The position numbers and the translations under genes were made by a program. Under the pieces are notes generated by a model that was not told the origin of the DNA, searched no databases, and saw only the letters and a program-made list of their open reading frames with translations. This document shows, piece by piece, positions 15,438-23,442 of a DNA stretch of 64,000 nt. Source of the DNA: Bradyrhizobium diazoefficiens (GTDB lineage Bacteria; Pseudomonadota; Alphaproteobacteria; Rhizobiales; Xanthobacteraceae); the NCBI RefSeq assembly GCF_016612535.1, contig NZ_JAENXS010000002.1, positions 1,116,001 through 1,180,000 of the forward strand, in the 5' to 3' direction. Position 1 is the first letter of the stretch, and every line of letters starts with the position of its first letter.

Positions 15438-16169
15438 ATGGCAGACCGCCTCAAGGGAAAGCGCGCCGTCATCACGGCAGCGGCAGCCGGCATCGGGCGC
15501 GCATGCGCCCTCGCATTCGCGCGTGAAGGCGCAACCGTCATCGCCACCGACATCAACGAGAGCGGCATCGCGGGCCTGACCAAGGAAGGCATCGCCGAGG
15601 TCGCAAAACTCGACGTTCGCAACACCGCCGACGTCAACGCATTTGCAAAACGGGTCGGCAAGATCGACGTCCTGCTCAACGCCGCCGGCTTCGTCCACCA
15701 CGGCACCATCCTGGATTGCTCGGAAGAGGATTTCGACTTCTCGTTCGACCTCAACGTCAAGTCGATGCACCGGACCATCAGGGCGTTCCTGCCCGACATG
15801 CTCGCAGGCGGGGGCGGCAGCATCGTCAACATCTCATCCTGCGCAGCGCTGCGGCCGCCGGCCAACCGTTACGTCTACAGCGCCTCGAAGGCTGCCGTGT
15901 CGCTGCTGACCCGCGCGGTCGCGCTCGACTTCATCACCAAGGGCATCCGCTGCAACTCGATCTGCCCCGGCACCGTCGAGACACCCTCGATGCTCGATCG
16001 CGCCGCCGCGCAAGGACCGCAGGGCAAGGAAATGTTCGTCTCCCGCCAGAAGATGGGCCGGCTCGGCACTGCGGACGAGATTGCCTCCATGGCGGTCTAT
16101 CTCGGCAGCGACGAGAGCGCCTTCACCACCGGCGTCGACCTCGTCGTCGATGGCGGCTACATGCTCTGA
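15438..16169 (+). CDS. SDR-family oxidoreductase (2-keto-3-deoxy-fuconate / 3-hydroxybutyrate dehydrogenase type 2-like)
   Basis: The 243-residue classical SDR has the active-site pair in YVYSASKAAV and the sheet motif LLNAAGF in place of NNAG. The dinucleotide motif reads TAAAAGIGRA, with Ala for the first Gly of TGxxxGxG. A C-terminal TTGVDLVVDGGYML is typical. This pattern matches the DHRS6-like group that includes 2-keto-3-deoxy-L-fuconate dehydrogenase. AAGGAGAA precedes the ATG. Downstream of an aldonate dehydratase, it may oxidise a 2-keto-3-deoxy sugar acid at C4, giving a branch separate from the KDG kinase route. Confidence 0.8.
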   Translation: MADRLKGKRAVITAAAAGIGRACALAFAREGATVIATDINESGIAGLTKEGIAEVAKLDVRNTADVNAFAKRVGKIDVLLNAAGFVHHGTILDCSEEDFDFSFDLNVKSMHRTIRAFLPDMLAGGGGSIVNISSCAALRPPANRYVYSASKAAVSLLTRAVALDFITKGIRCNSICPGTVETPSMLDRAAAQGPQGKEMFVSRQKMGRLGTADEIASMAVYLGSDESAFTTGVDLVVDGGYML

Positions 16170-16199
16170 CGCCCAAGGCATCGAACAGGATCACATCTG

Positions 16200-16946
16200 A
16201 TGAACAGGATTGATCTCCACGGCCGCGTCGCTGTCGTCACCGGCGGCGCTCAGGGTTTTGGCCGTGCCATCAGCGAGCGCTTCGTCGCCTCCGGCGCAAA
16301 GGTCGCGATCTGGGATTTCGACTCGGCGCTGGCCGAGAAGGCGGCGAAGGAGATCGGTGACAACGTCCGCGTCTTCAAGGTCGACGTCACCGACACCGCC
16401 GGCGTCGAGCAGGCGCGCGACGCGACGCTCGCCGCCTTCGGCAAGATCGACATCCTCGTCAACAATGCCGGCATCGCCGGCGTGAACAAGCCGGTCTGGG
16501 AGACCGATCTCGAGGAATGGCGCAAGGTGCTGCGCATCAACCTCGACGGCCCCTTCATCGTGTGCAAGGCCATCGTGCCGACGATGCTCAAGCAGAAATA
16601 CGGGCGGATCGTGAACATCGCCTCGATCGCCGGCAAGGAGGGCAATCCGAACGCCTCGCACTACTCGGCTTCCAAGGCCGGCCTGATCGCGCTGACGAAG
16701 TCGCTCGGCAAGGAGCTCGCCGCGCATGACATTCTCGTGAATGCGGTGACGCCGGCGGCGGCGAAGACTGCTATTTTCGACCAGATGACGCAGCAGCACA
16801 TCGATTTCATGCTGTCGAAGATTCCAAAAGGCCGCTTCGTACTGGTCGAAGAGCTGGCCGCGATGGTGGCTTGGCTTTCATCCGAGGACTGCGCGTTCTC
16901 GACCGGCGCGGTGTTCGACATCTCGGGCGGACGCGCAACTTATTGA
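16200..16946 (+). CDS. SDR-family oxidoreductase, probable sugar dehydrogenase
   Basis: The 248-residue classical SDR has TGGAQGFGRA for NAD(P), NNAGIAG, and the catalytic Y-x-x-x-K in HYSASKAGL. The loop after the active site reads VTPAAAKTAIFD where most family members have a PG motif. This is also seen in sugar-1-dehydrogenases and 2-keto-3-deoxy-rhamnonate dehydrogenases. It probably oxidises the imported sugar to its lactone or a later intermediate. It lies 30 bp after the first SDR gene and 8 bp before a GFA-family gene. Confidence 0.8.
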   Translation: MNRIDLHGRVAVVTGGAQGFGRAISERFVASGAKVAIWDFDSALAEKAAKEIGDNVRVFKVDVTDTAGVEQARDATLAAFGKIDILVNNAGIAGVNKPVWETDLEEWRKVLRINLDGPFIVCKAIVPTMLKQKYGRIVNIASIAGKEGNPNASHYSASKAGLIALTKSLGKELAAHDILVNAVTPAAAKTAIFDQMTQQHIDFMLSKIPKGRFVLVEELAAMVAWLSSEDCAFSTGAVFDISGGRATY

Positions 16947-16954
16947 GGAATCCC

Positions 16955-17347
16955 ATGATCCGGGAAGGTGGATGCCTCTGTGGCGCGGTGCGGTTCAAGG
17001 CGGAAGGCGAGCCGCTAAACGTGCGCATCTGCCATTGCCGCATCTGCCAGAAGGCGATGGGCTCGCCCTACTTCGCGCGCGCCCAGTTCGACCAGCGCGC
17101 ACTGACCGTCGAGGGTGTGACGGGGCGCTATGCGTCGTCCGAGAACATCGACCGCGTGTTCTGCAAGACCTGCGGCACACGCCTGTTTGCATGGCGTCGC
17201 AACGGCACGCTAGCGGGCGTCGCGCTCGCGACTTTCGACGACCGCAACGCCTTTGCCCCGACCGAGCACATCTGGGTCTCGGAAAAGCTCGCCTGGCTGA
17301 AGCTCGACGACGGCCTCACACAATATCAGGGAACGATCCCGGCCTGA
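16955..17347 (+). CDS. GFA-family zinc-binding protein
   Basis: The 130-residue protein has the Cys pattern of the glutathione-dependent formaldehyde-activating (GFA/CENP-V) fold: C7 and C9 in GGCLCG, C26, C28 and C31 in CHCRICQ, then the FCKTCGTRLF pair. These bind two zinc ions. Most relatives have no proven activity, so formaldehyde chemistry should not be assumed. GAGGAA precedes the ATG at 16955, 8 bp after the SDR stop, so it belongs to the same transcript. Confidence 0.85.
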   Translation: MIREGGCLCGAVRFKAEGEPLNVRICHCRICQKAMGSPYFARAQFDQRALTVEGVTGRYASSENIDRVFCKTCGTRLFAWRRNGTLAGVALATFDDRNAFAPTEHIWVSEKLAWLKLDDGLTQYQGTIPA

Positions 17348-17349
17348 CG

Positions 17350-18249
17350 TCAGGTTTGCTGTGAGGCCGTCGCGGCTCGTCGGCCGGTCGTCGTCGCGAT
17401 CCAGATCCCGGCAAAGACCGCGACGATGCCGGCGGCGAGATTCCAGCGCAGCGGCTCGTGCAGCAACCAGGCCCCTACCAGCGATGCCGTGACCGGATTG
17501 ACGGTCACCGAGATCGCGACGCGCGTCGGCGTCGTCCGCTCCAGCGCGAAGGCCCAGAGATAGAAGGTCAGCGCCGCACCGAACGCGCCAAGATAGAGCG
17601 CCGCGAGCCATTGCGGCGCGCCAAATCCTGCGATGGGCGCGAAGCTGTCGCGGACACACGAGAGCAGGACGAGACATAGCGCCCCTGCCGCCATGCTCAT
17701 GGTCGTGAAGGCGATCGGGCTCGATCGCCGGATCAGCGGCTTCGACCAGATGCCATACAGCGCCATGCACAACGCGGCCGCCATCATCAGGAGATCGCCG
17801 CGCCAGGCGCCCGACGGCGCCGAGCCGAGATCGGTGAGCAGCGCGATGGCCACGCCGAGCGTTGCCACCACGACGCCGATCGATTTGCGCCAGGTCAGTG
17901 CTTCGCTGCCGAGTGCGGCACCGATCACCAGCGTCAGTAGCGGCAGCGTCGACAGCGCGAGCGCCCCACGCGCGGCTGTCGTGAAGATCAGCGACGCGTT
18001 GAACAGGATCGGAAACAGCGCGAAGAACAGGATACCGAGCCCGATGGTCGCAGCCCAGTCGCCTCGCTCTGGCCAGCGATCGCTGCGCAGCAAGGTGAGC
18101 GGCAGCAGCAGGAGAAGGCCGATGCCGAACCGGAACGAGCCGATCGCCAGCGGATCGATGCTACCGACGAGATAGCGCGTGGCGCCGATCGAGGTGCCGC
18201 CCAGCGCGCTCGACAGCACAGCGGCCAGAACTCCGAGAATTTCGTCCAC
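17350..18249 (-). CDS. DMT/EamA-family membrane transporter
   Basis: About 299 residues with ten hydrophobic spans in two EamA halves (from ILGVLAAVLSSALGGTSI through WNLAAGIVAVFAGIWIA) mark a drug/metabolite exporter of the inner membrane. The open frame extends 80 codons upstream into the regulator gene. The GTG at 18249 is preferred because it follows GGGAGGGATC and starts right before the first membrane span. It converges with the GFA gene (2-bp gap) and diverges from a LysR gene, the usual arrangement for an exporter controlled by its neighbour. The exported compound is unknown. Confidence 0.8.
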   Translation of the reverse strand: MDEILGVLAAVLSSALGGTSIGATRYLVGSIDPLAIGSFRFGIGLLLLLPLTLLRSDRWPERGDWAATIGLGILFFALFPILFNASLIFTTAARGALALSTLPLLTLVIGAALGSEALTWRKSIGVVVATLGVAIALLTDLGSAPSGAWRGDLLMMAAALCMALYGIWSKPLIRRSSPIAFTTMSMAAGALCLVLLSCVRDSFAPIAGFGAPQWLAALYLGAFGAALTFYLWAFALERTTPTRVAISVTVNPVTASLVGAWLLHEPLRWNLAAGIVAVFAGIWIATTTGRRAATASQQT

Positions 18250-18305
18250 GATCCCTCCCGTCGAAAGCCTTTGCAGAGAACATACGGAGTGCGCCGAAAC
18301 TGGGA

Positions 18306-18318
18306 ATGGAATTTCCAT
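18306..18318. promoter_or_regulatory. Candidate operator between exporter and LysR genes
   Basis: ATGGAATTTCCAT has 6-bp arms around one central base, within the 91-bp divergent gap. It could be part of the LysR binding site that controls both genes. The site is short and the assignment rests on position only. Confidence 0.3.
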
Positions 18319-18340
18319 CATGCTAAGATTACGCTTCGTC

Positions 18341-19207
18341 ATGACCGCACCCGATCTCGATCCCGATCTGCTGAAGGCCTTTCTCGCCGTCGCCGAGCAT
18401 CGCTCATTCACGCGCGCGGCAGATCGACTCAACCGGACCCAGTCGGCGGTCAGCGTGCAGGTCAAGCGCCTCGAGCAGCGGCTCGGCACGAAACTGTTTC
18501 AGCGCAATAGGGCCGGCGTCGTACCGACCGCCGCGGGCGATGAGCTCCGCGCCTATGCGCAGCGCATCCTCGCCCTCCATGCGGAGGCGGTCGGCGCGCT
18601 GCGCGCGCGCAAGCCGGAAGCCTTTGTTCGCCTCGGCGTGATGGACGATTATGGCACGATCGTCATTCCGCCCCTGCTCGCACGCTTCGCCAAGGACCAT
18701 CCGGCAGTCCGGGTCGAGATCGAGACCGGCCTGACCGTGACCATGCCCTCACGACTCGGCGACGCCTATGATCTCGTCATCGCCATGCACCCGCAAGGGC
18801 GTGGCGACGGCGAACTGTTGCGACGCGAGCAGGCCGTGTGGGCAGCCGCCGCCTCCAGTCGAGCCACGGCGGAGGAGACCTTGCCTGTTGCGCTCTATCC
18901 GCCCGGCTGCCTGTTTCGCCAATGGGCGGCGGAGGCGCTCGATCGCGCCGGCCGGCCGTGGCGGCTGGCCTTTGTCAGCCGGACACTGGCGGCGGTGGAA
19001 TCAATCGCGGCACAGGGCCTCGCGGTCACCGTGGTCAAGGCCGGCACCTTGCCACCCCGCCTTCGCCCTCTCGGCCCGGCCGACGGCCTGCCACCGCTGC
19101 CTATGGCCGACATCCGCCTCCACCGCGCGCGCAGCCTGTCGCGGGCCGCTGCGCTGCTCGCCGATCATTTGCAGCGTGGCATTTCGGAACCGGCCACCCT
19201 ATGTTGA
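18341..19207 (+). CDS. LysR-family transcriptional regulator
   Basis: The protein of about 288 residues has the LysR winged helix at its start (DLLKAFLAVAEHRSFTRAADRLNRTQSAVSVQ, split here only for description) and a co-inducer domain (FVRLGVMDDYGTIVIPPLLARF onward). The ATG at 18341 directly precedes TAPDLDPDLL; another ATG at 18320 is equally open, and neither has a strong ribosome site. It is divergent from the DMT exporter and probably regulates it. Confidence 0.85.
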   Translation: MTAPDLDPDLLKAFLAVAEHRSFTRAADRLNRTQSAVSVQVKRLEQRLGTKLFQRNRAGVVPTAAGDELRAYAQRILALHAEAVGALRARKPEAFVRLGVMDDYGTIVIPPLLARFAKDHPAVRVEIETGLTVTMPSRLGDAYDLVIAMHPQGRGDGELLRREQAVWAAAASSRATAEETLPVALYPPGCLFRQWAAEALDRAGRPWRLAFVSRTLAAVESIAAQGLAVTVVKAGTLPPRLRPLGPADGLPPLPMADIRLHRARSLSRAAALLADHLQRGISEPATLC

Positions 19208-19281
19208 CCTGAAGCGTTGCTGCACCGCCGGTTTGGCTCGGTCGTCTGCAAGGCGGCAGGCAAAACCGGGACAGACGCGCC

Positions 19282-19962
19282 GTGAACATTTCTCTCTATG
19301 ACCTCTCGGTATGGGTGCTGCCGCTGGTGCTCGCCATCACCTTCCACGAGGCGGCGCATGGGTTCGTCGCGCACCGGCTCGGCGACAACACCGCCTGGCA
19401 GCTCGGGCGCGTCAGCTTCAACCCGCTTCGCCATATCGACCCGTTCGGCACCCTGATCCTGCCGGCGATGTTGCTATTTGCGCATTCGCCGTTCCTGTTC
19501 GGCTATGCCAAGCCGGTGCCGGTGAATTTTCGCAATCTCAACAACCCGAAGCTGGACATGGTCTGGGTGGCCTTGGCCGGTCCCGTCACCAACATCCTGC
19601 TGGCGCTCGTGGCAGGCATCGCCCTCCACGCCCTGCCCTGGGCGCCCGCCAGATCGGCGCAATGGATGTTCGACAACCTCAAGAATGCACTGCTGATCAA
19701 CGCCGTGCTGGCGGTCTTCAACATGATGCCGATCCCGCCGCTCGACGGCGGACGGGTCGCGGTCGGGCTGTTGCCCCGGCCGCTTGCCCTGCCCCTGTCG
19801 CGGCTCGAGCCGTTCGGCATGATGATCCTGATCGCGCTGCTGATCCTGCTGCCGCTGGCGGGTTCCCAGTTCGGTCTAAATCTTGATGTTATTTCAGCAA
19901 TACTGCGAACGTTGACCGGTTATGTGATTCAAGCTGTTCTCTTGCTGACCGGCAATGCGTAG
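19282..19962 (+). CDS. M50-family site-2-type intramembrane metalloprotease
   Basis: The 226-residue protein has the zinc motif H22-EAA-H26 in the first span and the third ligand in NMMPIPPLDGGR (D155). It has the minimal core of the SpoIVFB-like group 3 site-2 proteases, without PDZ domains, and further spans at the end (MMILIALLILLPLAG). Such proteases cut transmembrane substrates in the inner membrane; the substrate here is unknown. A GTG or nearby start is possible, since the listed start codon at 19282 reads GTG (CCGTGAACATTTC). Confidence 0.88.
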   Translation: MNISLYDLSVWVLPLVLAITFHEAAHGFVAHRLGDNTAWQLGRVSFNPLRHIDPFGTLILPAMLLFAHSPFLFGYAKPVPVNFRNLNNPKLDMVWVALAGPVTNILLALVAGIALHALPWAPARSAQWMFDNLKNALLINAVLAVFNMMPIPPLDGGRVAVGLLPRPLALPLSRLEPFGMMILIALLILLPLAGSQFGLNLDVISAILRTLTGYVIQAVLLLTGNA

Positions 19963-20021
19963 TTGAAGCGACACTTGAAGACGATGCACTTAAAGTCAAA
20001 GCCGAAGGGCTAGAGGCCAAC

Positions 20022-20462
20022 TTGGTCAAAGCTGCCGATATGCTGATCGCGCGACGCGCCGACACCCGTGCCCGCGCCGATTTCGCCACCTGGAAGATGA
20101 TGGCCAAGCTGAATGGGTTGTCGGCGCTGCCTCCGGACGCACAGGGCTTCCTCGACGGCTACAAGAAGCTCCTGGATCGGATGAACGAGGCCGAGGCGAC
20201 CGAGGTCGCCATCGCCGAGGTCTACAAGTCTTATTATCTGGAGATGGGAGGCGCCGGGAACCCGCCCGATGTGCGCACGCGGCCGGCCGAGCCGGTGGCG
20301 GACAATGTTACCGCCTTCCGGCGCCCGACTCCCAAACCGAAGAAGGCCAGCATGTTCGGGGCGGCGAAGTTTGGGGGAACCGAGAAGCGCCCTCTCCCGG
20401 TGGCGCTGATCTTCGCCTGCCTGGTCGTGGTCTACGTCTCGATCCAGTACTACTGGCGCTGA
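20022..20462 (+). CDS. Unknown protein with C-terminal membrane anchor
   Basis: The 146-residue product has a helical, charged N-terminal part (FATWKMMAKLNGLSALPPDA, then LDRMNEAEATEVAIAEVYKSYY), a Pro-rich linker, and a single hydrophobic span at the very end (VALIFACLVVVYVSIQYYW), so it is probably tail-anchored. The TTG start at 20022 follows AGAGG by 5 nt. The frame remains open upstream through the gap after the protease gene and could encode more residues if another start is used. No family is recognised. Confidence 0.55.
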   Translation: MVKAADMLIARRADTRARADFATWKMMAKLNGLSALPPDAQGFLDGYKKLLDRMNEAEATEVAIAEVYKSYYLEMGGAGNPPDVRTRPAEPVADNVTAFRRPTPKPKKASMFGAAKFGGTEKRPLPVALIFACLVVVYVSIQYYWR

Positions 20463-20473
20463 GCGCCGCCCGG

Positions 20474-21265
20474 CTATTTCGGCGGCTTCTTGAAATTCAC
20501 CGGCAGGCTGAACGAGAACTGATCGTCCGTGAGTTCGGCCGGTGGGACCGGCACGGGATCCGAACGGCGCACCATGGATACGGCCTCGCTGTCGAAGACG
20601 GGATCGCCCGAAGATTCGGCCACATCGACGGAGACGACATTGCCGCGCCGGTTCAGGACCAGGCTGAGCTTGACCGTCGTCGTCTTGCTCTTGTTCTTGG
20701 GATAGCGCTTGTGAAGCTCGAAATAGGCGCTGATCCGCTTGCCCCATTCGGCCGTCAGCTTGCGAACGTCCTTGCCGATGCCGTGGTGAGGCGCAGCCGC
20801 CTTCTCGTCCTCCCGCGCGTTCTCGTCGAGCGCCTGCCTCGCCGAATCCTGGGCGTTCGGCATCTCCTCGACGGCCTGGGTCTCGACCTTGGCGACCTTC
20901 GTGGTGTCCTCGACCGGCTTCTTGGAGTCGTTCTCGGTGACGAGCCGATCCGGGTCTTCGGCTTCCTGAGGGATTTCCTTCGGCAGATCGGTCTCTTTCA
21001 CCTCGGCCTGCTGCTGCATCTGTTGCGGCTGGAACTGCGAGGCTTCGCTGTCCGGTCCCGGCGGCAGATCGGTCTCAGGGAGCTTCGGCGAGGTCATCTC
21101 GACGGCGTATTCCGCGCCGTTGGCGCCGAGGCCATCGTCACCGTCATCGGACCGCAGGTTGGCGAGCGCCAGCGCGGCCCCGCCAAGATGCAGGCCGATC
21201 GCGACCATCGCGGCCAGAATCCAGAGCCACCGGGACGGTTTCGCATCGATCAGAGGATCGGACAT
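20474..21265 (-). CDS. tonB: Energy transducer TonB
   Basis: The 263-residue protein has one N-terminal span (WLWILAAMVAIGLHLGGAAL), a long acidic/Lys/Gln-rich periplasmic linker (EVKETDLPKEIPQEAEDPD and so on), and the C-terminal TonB fold ending in SLPVNFKKPPK. The conserved YP lies in HKRYPKNKSK. It couples the proton gradient, via ExbB-ExbD, to the outer-membrane receptors encoded upstream in the same operon. The ATG at 21265 (MSDPLIDAKPSRW) is preferred over a longer upstream frame. It is the last gene of the iron-uptake operon. Confidence 0.9.
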   Translation of the reverse strand: MSDPLIDAKPSRWLWILAAMVAIGLHLGGAALALANLRSDDGDDGLGANGAEYAVEMTSPKLPETDLPPGPDSEASQFQPQQMQQQAEVKETDLPKEIPQEAEDPDRLVTENDSKKPVEDTTKVAKVETQAVEEMPNAQDSARQALDENAREDEKAAAPHHGIGKDVRKLTAEWGKRISAYFELHKRYPKNKSKTTTVKLSLVLNRRGNVVSVDVAESSGDPVFDSEAVSMVRRSDPVPVPPAELTDDQFSFSLPVNFKKPPK

Positions 21266-21275
21266 CGCGCTGCCA

Positions 21276-21737
21276 TCAAGGTTGGACGGCCCCCTGCGCC
21301 GGCCCAGCCGCCGCAGGAGGTGCTTCGAGCGCCACCAGCTTGATCCGGGAATAGCCACCGGACCGCAGGATTTCCATGACGCCCATCAACTCGCCGTAAG
21401 GCACGGCCTTGTCGGCACGCAGGAACACATATTTGTCCTTGCTCATGTCGGCGATCCCGTCAAGCGAGCTGACCAGGTCGGTTCGCTTGACCGCGTTTTC
21501 GCCGATCGCAAGCGTCAGATCGGGCTTGATGCTGACATAGGTCGGCTTGTCCGGCTTCTTCTGCGGCATCGCGCTCGACGTCGGCAGGTCGATCGGCAGA
21601 TCGACGGTCGATAACGGTGCCGCGACCATGAAGATGATCAGCAGCACCAGGATGACGTCGATGAACGGCGTGACGTTGATGTCATGCGTCTCGGAAAAAT
21701 CGTCGTCGTCATCGTCGTCCGTGAGCGAAACAGCCAT
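21276..21737 (-). CDS. exbD: Biopolymer transporter ExbD
   Basis: The 153-residue protein has a short cytoplasmic N-terminus rich in Asp, then HDINVTPFIDVILVLLIIFMV, with the conserved proton-pathway Asp in PFIDV, and a periplasmic domain. The length and layout are those of ExbD rather than TolR. It lies 3 bp after exbB and 10 bp before tonB on the minus strand. Confidence 0.93.
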   Translation of the reverse strand: MAVSLTDDDDDDDFSETHDINVTPFIDVILVLLIIFMVAAPLSTVDLPIDLPTSSAMPQKKPDKPTYVSIKPDLTLAIGENAVKRTDLVSSLDGIADMSKDKYVFLRADKAVPYGELMGVMEILRSGGYSRIKLVALEAPPAAAGPAQGAVQP

Positions 21738-21740
21738 GGC

Positions 21741-22736
21741 CTACTCCGCCGCACGGGAATGCGCGCTGCCGTGGCTGCGATCGAGATCGCGCGAGAGCAG
21801 CCGCGCGGCCGCGCCCGAGGCACGGCTGACGAGTTCGAGATAGCTCTTCGTGACGCGCGAGAAATGGTTGTAGATGATGACGGCAGGAATGGCCGCAACG
21901 AGGCCGATCGCGGTGGCGAGCAGCGCCTCGGCGATGCCTGGGGCGACGACGGCGAGGTTCGTGGTCTGCGACTTCGAGATGCCGATGAAGCTGTTCATGA
22001 TGCCCCACACCGTGCCGAAAAGGCCGACGAAGGGCGACGTCGAGCCGATGGTCGCAAGCACGCCCATGCCGATGCGGATGCGCCGCGCCTCCGCGCGCGT
22101 GATCTCCGAAAAGCTCGAGGCGGCGCGCTCCCTGATGCCGGTGTCGCTGGACAGGCCGGCTGACATCCGTGCCTCGCGCAATGCCGCCGCCAGGAACGAC
22201 GGAAGGATGCCCGCTTTGGCGCCCAGCGCCATTTGCGCCTCCGCGAGCGAGCGCGCCTCGGCGATCTTCCTCAGCGCCGAACGCAGGCTGCCGGACGCGA
22301 CCGACAGCTCGATCGATTTGGCGATGAGGACGGTCCAGGTCATGAGCGATGCGAAGGCAAGCCCGATCATCACCGCCTTCACGATGATGTCCGCCGACAT
22401 GAACATCACCCAGGGCGACAATTCCTTCATGGCCGGCGCGATACCGGCTTTCGGCGCAGCCTCGGATGCCGGGGCCACGACAGCATCGGTCGAAGCTGCA
22501 CTGGGTGCCACCGCCGTAGGCGCAGCAGCCGCGGGGGCCGTAGTCGATGCCGCAGGCGCAGCAATCGGGATTGGCTGTGCTGCAACAGCCGGAGTTGGCT
22601 GAGCCGCCACGGGTGCAACAGGCCGGGCCGGCGCAGCCGGCTGGGTCTGTGTCTGGGCAGAAACAGGAACTGCGAGCCAGGTGGACATCAGCAGCACGGC
22701 TGCAGCGAGGCTTGCTTGGAAAGATGTGATCTTCAT
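21741..22736 (-). CDS. exbB: Tol/Exb proton channel ExbB with extended N-terminus
   Basis: The 331-residue protein begins with a signal-like segment ([20 protein letters not shown]) and an Ala/Pro/Thr-rich periplasmic stretch of about 100 residues, then the three spans of the MotA/TolQ/ExbB channel including [20 protein letters not shown]. The long N-terminal extension is common in ExbB of alpha-proteobacteria and Pseudomonas. Its ATG overlaps the stop of the PiuC-type gene by 4 bp, showing translational coupling. Confidence 0.92.
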   Translation of the reverse strand: MKITSFQASLAAAVLLMSTWLAVPVSAQTQTQPAAPARPVAPVAAQPTPAVAAQPIPIAAPAASTTAPAAAAPTAVAPSAASTDAVVAPASEAAPKAGIAPAMKELSPWVMFMSADIIVKAVMIGLAFASLMTWTVLIAKSIELSVASGSLRSALRKIAEARSLAEAQMALGAKAGILPSFLAAALREARMSAGLSSDTGIRERAASSFSEITRAEARRIRIGMGVLATIGSTSPFVGLFGTVWGIMNSFIGISKSQTTNLAVVAPGIAEALLATAIGLVAAIPAVIIYNHFSRVTKSYLELVSRASGAAARLLSRDLDRSHGSAHSRAAE

Positions 22737-23422
22737 ACTTCGGCCCAGCTGCGAATGAGATTGTGATAGATACCCGTTAATTTGACCGTTTCGGGATCGT
22801 CACGCCCGAGCCGTTGCACCAGTGCCTGAATGGCGGTGTCGAGGTCAAAGATCATGCTGCGGGCTTGATCGTCCCGTATCATGCTCTGGAGCCAGAAGAA
22901 AGACGCAACCCGCGCGCCCCTCGTCACCGGGGTGACGAGATGGAGGCTGGTCGAAGGATAAAGCACGCAGTTCCCGGCTGGCAGCTTGACCTCGTGCGAA
23001 CCGTAGGTGTCCTCGATCACAAGTTCGCCACCATCATAGTCCTCGGGCTCGCTGAGGAACAGCGTGACCGAGAGGTCCGTGCGGATGCGAAGGCCGGTCA
23101 GGCGGTCGCCGCGGATGGCATTGTCGACGTGCAGGCCGAAATGATGGCCGCTGTCCGCGGCATAGCGGTTGAACAGCGGCGGAAAGATCTGGAGCGGGAT
23201 CGCCGCCGCCAGGAACCGCGGATTCGACGTCAACGCCGAAATGATGCGGTTGCCGAGCTTTCGCGCGACCTCGCTATCCGGCGGCAATTGCTCGTTGCGT
23301 TTGACCATTGCTGACTGCGCGCCCGCGGTGGAACGGCCGTCTTCCCATTCGCTGGCGTCGATGATGCGGCGAAACTCCGCCACATCGTCCTTGCTCAGAA
23401 CGCCGTCTATGCATGTCAGCAT
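22733..23422 (-). CDS. PiuC-type Fe(II)/2-oxoglutarate-dependent PKHD hydroxylase
   Basis: The 229-residue protein has the iron-binding facial triad H98-x-D100 ([13 protein letters not shown]) and H161 (SLHLVTPV), and R171 for 2-oxoglutarate. This is the PiuC/YbiX family that often accompanies siderophore receptors, though its substrate is not established. It lies 20 bp after a receptor gene and overlaps exbB by 4 bp, so it is an integral part of the iron-uptake operon. Confidence 0.88.
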   Translation of the reverse strand: MLTCIDGVLSKDDVAEFRRIIDASEWEDGRSTAGAQSAMVKRNEQLPPDSEVARKLGNRIISALTSNPRFLAAAIPLQIFPPLFNRYAADSGHHFGLHVDNAIRGDRLTGLRIRTDLSVTLFLSEPEDYDGGELVIEDTYGSHEVKLPAGNCVLYPSTSLHLVTPVTRGARVASFFWLQSMIRDDQARSMIFDLDTAIQALVQRLGRDDPETVKLTGIYHNLIRSWAEV

Positions 23423-23442
23423 GGCACCTCGTTATGTCTCCA

